Shown one piece after another: positions 14,742-18,494 of a stretch of 18,494 bases of DNA. Location of the stretch: positions 1-18,494 of the forward strand of contig JANPDI010000069.1 of assembly GCA_031431435.1 (NCBI GenBank), read 5' to 3'. Within the stretch, counting starts at the first letter, position 1; each line of letters begins with the position of its first letter. Under the pieces are notes generated by a model. The model ran no database searches and was not told the origin of the DNA. It saw only the letters and a program-made list of their open reading frames with translations. The stretch comes from UKL13-2 sp031431435. Its GTDB lineage: Bacteria > Pseudomonadota > Gammaproteobacteria > Burkholderiales > Usitatibacteraceae. The translations under genes and the position numbers were made by a program.

Positions 14742-15290
14742 ATGAAACGTTTGGCAAAATGGCAAATGTGGTTAGGCGTGGCGTTGGTGGCGTTGGTGGC
14801 GTTGATGACCGGCTGTGCGTCGGCACCAAAACCCGCCGATTACGCGCAGGAGAAGCCCACACTGGATCTACGCCATTACTTCAGCGGCACGGTCGACGGC
14901 TGGGGTTATGTCAAGGATCGTTCAGGAAAAGTCGTACGCCGTATGTATGTCGAAATCGTTTGCACCTGGAATGGTAACGAAGGCACGCTAGATGAATCGT
15001 TTAAGTGGTCGGATGGCAAAACCGAAAAACGCATCTGGAAAATCCGCAAAGACGGCGATCGCTACATTGGCACCGCGGGCGACGTGGTTGGTGAAGCCAC
15101 AGGTGTGGCCAGTGGCAATGCATTGCAATGGAATTACGTATTACGCCTGCCGCCCGAGCAGGGAAGTTACGAAGTCAATATGGATGACTGGATGTGGCTT
15201 GTTGATGACAAAACACTCGCCAATCAAACGGTGATGACCAAGTTCGGCATCAAGTTTGCTGAAATCAACATTTTTTTCCGAAAGCGGTAG
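14742..15290 (+). CDS. DUF3833 lipoprotein
   Basis: A 182-residue predicted outer-membrane or periplasmic lipoprotein. The signal region ends in a lipobox LMTGC with the lipidated Cys at residue 25. The mature part has the family features LRHYFSGTVDGWGYVKDRSGKVVRR, FKWSDGKTEKRIW, and MDDWMWLVDDKTLANQT. Function is unknown; the beta-rich body resembles small lipid-binding barrels. AAGGA (14730-14734) is 7 bases before the ATG at 14742; ATGs at 14739 and 14721 (the latter overlapping the MFS stop) are alternatives. Its signal peptide contains a 9-bp tandem repeat. It lies in the same operon, 9 bases before the dehydrogenase gene. Confidence 0.88.
   Translation: MKRLAKWQMWLGVALVALVALMTGCASAPKPADYAQEKPTLDLRHYFSGTVDGWGYVKDRSGKVVRRMYVEIVCTWNGNEGTLDESFKWSDGKTEKRIWKIRKDGDRYIGTAGDVVGEATGVASGNALQWNYVLRLPPEQGSYEVNMDDWMWLVDDKTLANQTVMTKFGIKFAEINIFFRKR
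14778..14804 (+). repeat. Three exact 9-bp tandem repeats in a signal peptide
   Basis: The unit GTGGCGTTG occurs three times without change and encodes Val-Ala-Leu three times in the hydrophobic core of the DUF3833 signal peptide. Gain or loss of a unit keeps the frame but changes the core length by three residues. Confidence 0.85.
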
Positions 15291-15299
15291 AAAGTCTTT

Positions 15300-16079
15300 A
15301 TGAGTTTGAATAACAAAATTACCGATTGGTCCGCAAAACGCGTCTGGATCATCGGCGCATCTACCGGCATCGGTGCCGCACTTTCGGAGCTGTTGCACTC
15401 GCGTGGCGCGAAGGTGGCTGCCTCTGCACGCAGCGCCGACAAGTTAGCCGCAATGGCCACACGTTTGGGTAACGCGCGCGCGATGGCCCTGCCGCTCGAC
15501 ATCACCAAGGTGGACACCATCAAGGCGGCCGAAGCCGAATTGATTGCCCAATGGGGTGGGTACGACCTGGTGATTTTTATGGCAGGCGACTACACTGCGA
15601 TGCGCGCGTGGGAACTTGATTTGGCAGTGGCGCAGAAAATGGTCGATGTCAATTGGGGCGGCTTTTTGAACGGGTTGTCGGTGGTCATTCCGACCATGCT
15701 GAAGCAGCAGGCCGGAGGCATTGCGCTGGTTTCATCCGTTGCAGGATATCGGGGTCTGCCAAAATCACTCGTCTACGGGCCGACCAAAGCCGCGCTGATC
15801 AACTTGGCCGAGACGTTATACCTTGACTTGAAAGAAAAAGGCCTCGACATCTACGTGATTAATCCGGGTTTTGTCAAAACGCCGATGACGGCTGGTAACG
15901 ATTTTGAAATGCCGTCACTGATCACGCCGGAACAAGCGGCCGATGAAATCGAAAAGGGCTTCGCCAAGGGCGAGTTCGAAATCCATTTTCCAAAACGTTT
16001 TACCAATATGCTCAAGATGCTCCGCCATCTTCCCTACTCGCTTTATTTCCGTGCCATCAAGAGCTCAACCAAACTGTGA
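15300..16079 (+). CDS. Short-chain dehydrogenase/reductase
   Basis: NAD(P)-dependent oxidoreductase of 259 residues with a complete classical SDR site: coenzyme motif GASTGIG (19-25), N117 in VNWGG, S145 in VSSVAG, and Y158/K162 in YGPTK. A C-terminal basic, hydrophobic stretch near 230-252 (KRFTNMLKMLRHLPYSLYFRAIK) suggests membrane contact, as in lipid-acting SDRs. The likely role is oxidation or reduction of an oxygenated acyl or isoprenoid intermediate of the pathway; substrate unknown. It starts 9 bases after the lipoprotein stop with only a weak ribosome-binding site. Confidence 0.92.
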   Translation: MSLNNKITDWSAKRVWIIGASTGIGAALSELLHSRGAKVAASARSADKLAAMATRLGNARAMALPLDITKVDTIKAAEAELIAQWGGYDLVIFMAGDYTAMRAWELDLAVAQKMVDVNWGGFLNGLSVVIPTMLKQQAGGIALVSSVAGYRGLPKSLVYGPTKAALINLAETLYLDLKEKGLDIYVINPGFVKTPMTAGNDFEMPSLITPEQAADEIEKGFAKGEFEIHFPKRFTNMLKMLRHLPYSLYFRAIKSSTKL

Positions 16080-16087
16080 GGTGAACC

Positions 16088-16513
16088 GTGCCCACGCCAC
16101 TGAAACGATTTGTCTCGTACTGGAATAATCTCAGCGCCGCCGATGTCGCGCGGTTAGGTGAGCTCTACACCGAAGAGGCGGTGTTTCAAGACCCGTTTAA
16201 CAAAGTTGAGGGCCATGCTGCAATCAAACACATCTTCGACGATATGTTTGTGCGCCTGATCGAGCCCAAGTTCGTGATCACCGAAACGATTCAAGAAGAT
16301 AATCGTGTGTTGCTGGTGTGGGACTTTAGCTTTCGTATCAAGGCATTGAAGCCGGATTTGAAACGCACCATTCACGGCACATCGCTGATTCGTTTTGCGG
16401 CGGACGGTCGCGCGTTGTCACACCGTGATTACTGGGATGCGGCAGGTGAGCTTTACGAACAACTGCCGGTGATTGGCAGTGTGATGCGCGCACTCAAGCG
16501 GCGGATGGCGTAA
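16088..16513 (+). CDS. SnoaL/NTF2-like fold protein
   Basis: A 141-residue cytoplasmic protein of the NTF2-like superfamily and last gene of the operon. The pattern RFVSYWNNLSAADVARLGELYTEEAVFQDPF, then HAAIKHIFDDMF, and HGTSLIRFAADGRALSHRDYWDA is typical of SnoaL-type cone folds. Members act as small isomerases, cyclases or binding proteins. Translation starts at GTG 16088, shown by GAGGTGA (16078-16084), which overlaps the preceding stop. The pairing of this protein with the SDR is kept in related clusters in other proteobacteria. Reaction unknown. Confidence 0.87.
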   Translation: MPTPLKRFVSYWNNLSAADVARLGELYTEEAVFQDPFNKVEGHAAIKHIFDDMFVRLIEPKFVITETIQEDNRVLLVWDFSFRIKALKPDLKRTIHGTSLIRFAADGRALSHRDYWDAAGELYEQLPVIGSVMRALKRRMA

Positions 16514-16522
16514 TTTTCAAAA

Positions 16523-16543
16523 GGCGAAACTCGCCAATTGGCG
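16523..16543. terminator. Weak hairpins between convergent genes
   Basis: GGCGA (16523-16527) pairs with TCGCC (16531-16535) around AAC, and CGCC/GGCG (16532-16535, 16540-16543) offers an alternative palindrome. The spot, 10 bases after the operon's last stop and before the convergent dolP stop, suits a terminator, but no T run follows in either direction, so this is tentative. Confidence 0.3.
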
Positions 16544-16583
16544 GGCATCTTCAGGCAAAAATGTCTGGGGACTCCCGTCAATA

Positions 16584-17165
16584 CTAGCGTTTAGGTGCTT
16601 TGTCGACGTACTCAAATACCTTGATGACGCGCGAAACGCCCGAGGTCGTGCGTGCCACTTCGGCGGCACCGTCCCCCTCTTCCTTGGTCACAATGCCCAT
16701 CAGGTAGACCACGCGTGCCTCGGTGACAACCTTGACATGATTTGACGAAAAGTCCTTTGCGCCGAGAAATCGCGCCTTCACATTCGTCGTAATCAAGGCG
16801 TCATTTGAGCGCCCGCCAAGCGATGATTTCCCACCGACGGCGAGTTCGTTGGTGACCGATTTGACGCTGGTGACCTTGCGTATCGCATCACCAATATCGT
16901 TTTTTGTTTTTTCATCGGCAACTTCGCCGGTCAGCAACACCAACAGGTTGTAACTTGTGACGTTGACATGGGTGTCCTTGAACCGCTCGAGCAGAATTGC
17001 CCGCGCTTTCCATTCAACATTCTCGTCTTCAATATAAATGCCGGTTGAACGACGATCACCAACCGCGAGCGCGGTGGCACCAACACCCACCGCCGCCAAT
17101 GGGAAGCAGCCCTGCAACGTAACGAGGCCAATCAACACGGCCGTGGCCAAAAAAATTCGTTTCAT
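16584..17165 (-). CDS. dolP: BON-domain lipoprotein (DolP/YraP-like)
   Basis: Outer-membrane lipoprotein of 193 residues with two BON domains (about 45-115 and 125-190) that bind anionic phospholipid. The signal peptide MKRIFLATAVLIG ends in a lipobox LQGC with Cys20. The gene follows lpoA and yraN as in other proteobacteria, where the protein supports envelope integrity and septal amidase function. GGAG lies 6 bases before the ATG at 17165, which fixes the start; the frame continues another 28 codons into yraN without meaning. Its end is convergent with the lipid operon. Confidence 0.9.
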   Translation of the reverse strand: MKRIFLATAVLIGLVTLQGCFPLAAVGVGATALAVGDRRSTGIYIEDENVEWKARAILLERFKDTHVNVTSYNLLVLLTGEVADEKTKNDIGDAIRKVTSVKSVTNELAVGGKSSLGGRSNDALITTNVKARFLGAKDFSSNHVKVVTEARVVYLMGIVTKEEGDGAAEVARTTSGVSRVIKVFEYVDKAPKR

Positions 17166-17205
17166 CGTTTCTCCATGATATTTTGTTGCGCAACCCACGG
17201 GACCA

Positions 17206-17574
17206 TCAAACGCCAAACGCATCCTTGATCCAGTCAATTGCCCCAGCATCTAACTTGTGCATGAGTATCGCATCAAACCGGCAGGGTGGTGCGTGGCGAA
17301 GATCGGAAAGGTAGTGTTCGGCGGCGGCGATAATTCGTCGTTGTTTTGCGACATTGATACTCGCACCAGCGCCACCAAAGTTTTGTGATGCGCGATAACG
17401 AACTTCAACAAATACCGTTGTTTCACCATCCTGCATGATCAAATCAATTTCGCCGAATCGACAACGATAGTTGCGCGCGATTGTTTTGAGCCCCTGCTGA
17501 TGTAAATGGCGCTCGGCCAAACGTTCCGCGTCGTCGCCCGTCGCTTTCTTGCTGAAAATCTCCGCCAGTTTCAC
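17206..17574 (-). CDS. yraN: YraN family protein (UPF0102, nuclease-like fold)
   Basis: A 122-residue protein with a Holliday-junction-resolvase-like endonuclease fold. Family landmarks: GDDAERLAERHLHQQGLKTIARNYRCRFGEIDLI, with the acidic residues of GEIDLI, and FVEVRYR carrying the conserved Glu. Cellular role is not settled. The start is GTG 17574, overlapping the lpoA stop as GTGA. In E. coli diaA separates yraN from dolP; here dolP follows directly after 40 bases and diaA is not present. Confidence 0.93.
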   Translation of the reverse strand: MKLAEIFSKKATGDDAERLAERHLHQQGLKTIARNYRCRFGEIDLIMQDGETTVFVEVRYRASQNFGGAGASINVAKQRRIIAAAEHYLSDLRHAPPCRFDAILMHKLDAGAIDWIKDAFGV

Positions 17575-18494
17575 TCGGCCGGCCTGATCATTTTCGGGCG
17601 CCCATCGCGCATTTCCATCAATGTCAGACTGCGCACAAATTGGTTGCCGTCCAGCGCAATGCGCCCGGTGACCCCATCAATCGGCGCAACGTTACGGCGG
17701 GGTCGATCGCCGCTGATGACAACATTTGATATGGTGCTGGTCGACGCACCCTGTACCAGCGCCAGCACCACCCGCCAGGCATCAATCCCAAGCGCATAAA
17801 GACGTTCATAGTCGACCGGCGTGCCTTCTGGTGGTCGCGCGTAACTCATGACGGCGGCATGGTCCGGTTCTGCGAACCATGGTACTTCCAGATATCTCAC
17901 GCTGTCCAAATCCAAATTTTCGATTGCCCCCGCGCGCGGATCAAACGTCTGTGCGGTCGCGTAGACCGGCAGACCCTGCGGCAAATAGGGGCGCGTCACG
18001 CGAGCAGTCTGCATTTCAGCAGCAATAAAAACAACATCGGCTTTCGCCGCGTCGGCTTTCTCCATTGCGGTTTTCATCTTTGGGCCATCATTCGGGTCGC
18101 CGGCAAACGCAACCCGCGCGACAATTGTTCCGCCCAGCTTTGCCCACTCCTTTTCAAATGCGTCCTGAATACGCTTCGATAGCGCGGCACTGTCGACGGC
18201 GATGGCGACACTGCGAAAGCCATCCTGAAACGCGGCGCGTGCGACCAGACGCGCCTCCCAATCGAGCGAGAGGGAAATATGGAAAAAATTGTTTGCATCG
18301 CTCTTGGCCAGGTCAGCCGGCGCATTCAATGCCAGGGTCGGCAGGTATCCTGACTCGCGCGCGACGACGGTCGCACCATCGCGTGTGATGCCGGCGACCA
18401 CCGCAACCGCCCCTTCCTGGACCGCCTTGCGATACAACAACGCAAGCGAAGCGCCCTCATCTTCCGCCAGATAAAGCCTGTGGGTGAATTTTTC
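17571..18494 (-). CDS. lpoA: LpoA-like penicillin-binding protein activator (5' end outside window)
   Basis: The frame is open to the right edge, so only the C-terminal 307 residues are seen and no start can be given; TTG 18440 lies inside the gene. The visible part is the type I periplasmic-binding-protein fold of LpoA: VAVVAGITRDGATVVA, LPTLALN, FFHISLSLDWEARLVA, VDVVFIAAEMQTARVTRPYLP and YERLYALGIDAWRV. LpoA is an outer-membrane lipoprotein that reaches through murein to activate PBP1A. The N-terminal TPR part, if present, would be beyond the edge. Overlap with yraN and the order lpoA-yraN-dolP support the name. Confidence 0.88.
   Translation of the reverse strand, partial: EKFTHRLYLAEDEGASLALLYRKAVQEGAVAVVAGITRDGATVVARESGYLPTLALNAPADLAKSDANNFFHISLSLDWEARLVARAAFQDGFRSVAIAVDSAALSKRIQDAFEKEWAKLGGTIVARVAFAGDPNDGPKMKTAMEKADAAKADVVFIAAEMQTARVTRPYLPQGLPVYATAQTFDPRAGAIENLDLDSVRYLEVPWFAEPDHAAVMSYARPPEGTPVDYERLYALGIDAWRVVLALVQGASTSTISNVVISGDRPRRNVAPIDGVTGRIALDGNQFVRSLTLMEMRDGRPKMIRPAE

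Noticed and set aside
1..18494. CRISPR arrays, tRNA genes, insertion sequences, toxin-antitoxin or phage genes
   Set aside because: No regularly spaced repeats, cloverleaf patterns, transposase motifs or phage-type proteins were seen on either strand.

Overview
The window looks like a chromosomal segment of a betaproteobacterium of moderate G+C (Burkholderiales/Nitrosomonadales-like). This rests on the family order tyrS beside an rRNA operon, the divergent M23 peptidase-anmK pair, a stand-alone rfaE2, and the lpoA-yraN-dolP block, plus the look of the proteins. I see no tRNA, CRISPR array, insertion sequence, phage gene or plasmid gene.

Layout. (1) Bases 1-342, minus strand: promoter and leader of an rRNA operon. 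A strong -35/-10 pair, a boxA and a boxC-like element are visible, and the 16S gene should begin at or just beyond the left edge. (2) 343-1554, minus: tyrS. (3) 1640-4061, plus: an M23 cell-wall peptidase overlapping anmK, so murein cutting and murein-sugar recycling sit together. (4) 4071-8423, minus: metY, then a coupled pair (FAD-linked 2-hydroxyacid dehydrogenase-like protein and the heptose adenylyltransferase rfaE2), then a ferritin-like diiron protein. (5) 8554-16513: a TetR repressor gene (minus) divergent from a tight eight-gene plus-strand operon. (6) 16584-18494, minus: dolP-like BON lipoprotein, yraN and the 3' part of lpoA (cell-envelope maintenance).

The most interesting part is region 5. 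The eight genes are an FAD amine-oxidase-like protein, DUF1365, a cyclopropane-fatty-acid-synthase-like methyltransferase, a secreted chalcone-isomerase-like protein, a GPH-type MFS carrier, a DUF3833 lipoprotein, a short-chain dehydrogenase and a SnoaL/NTF2-fold protein. Most are joined by ATGA/GTGA overlaps or gaps under 30 bases. Similar gene sets in other proteobacteria are linked to membrane fatty-acid modification; relatives belong to the ChrR-sigmaE singlet-oxygen response and to methylated/furan fatty-acid synthesis in Rhodobacter. Here the control appears different. A TetR gene is divergent, and two near-identical palindromic operators lie back to back in the intergenic region. The methyltransferase also lacks two residues that bind bicarbonate in E. 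coli Cfa, which suggests it methylates an acyl chain without forming a cyclopropane. My inference is a repressor-controlled pathway that modifies unsaturated phospholipid acyl chains and possibly moves or places a product in the envelope; the product itself cannot be read from the sequence.

Several start codons were moved from the longest possible reading frame to positions backed by ribosome-binding sites or family length; each entry says why.
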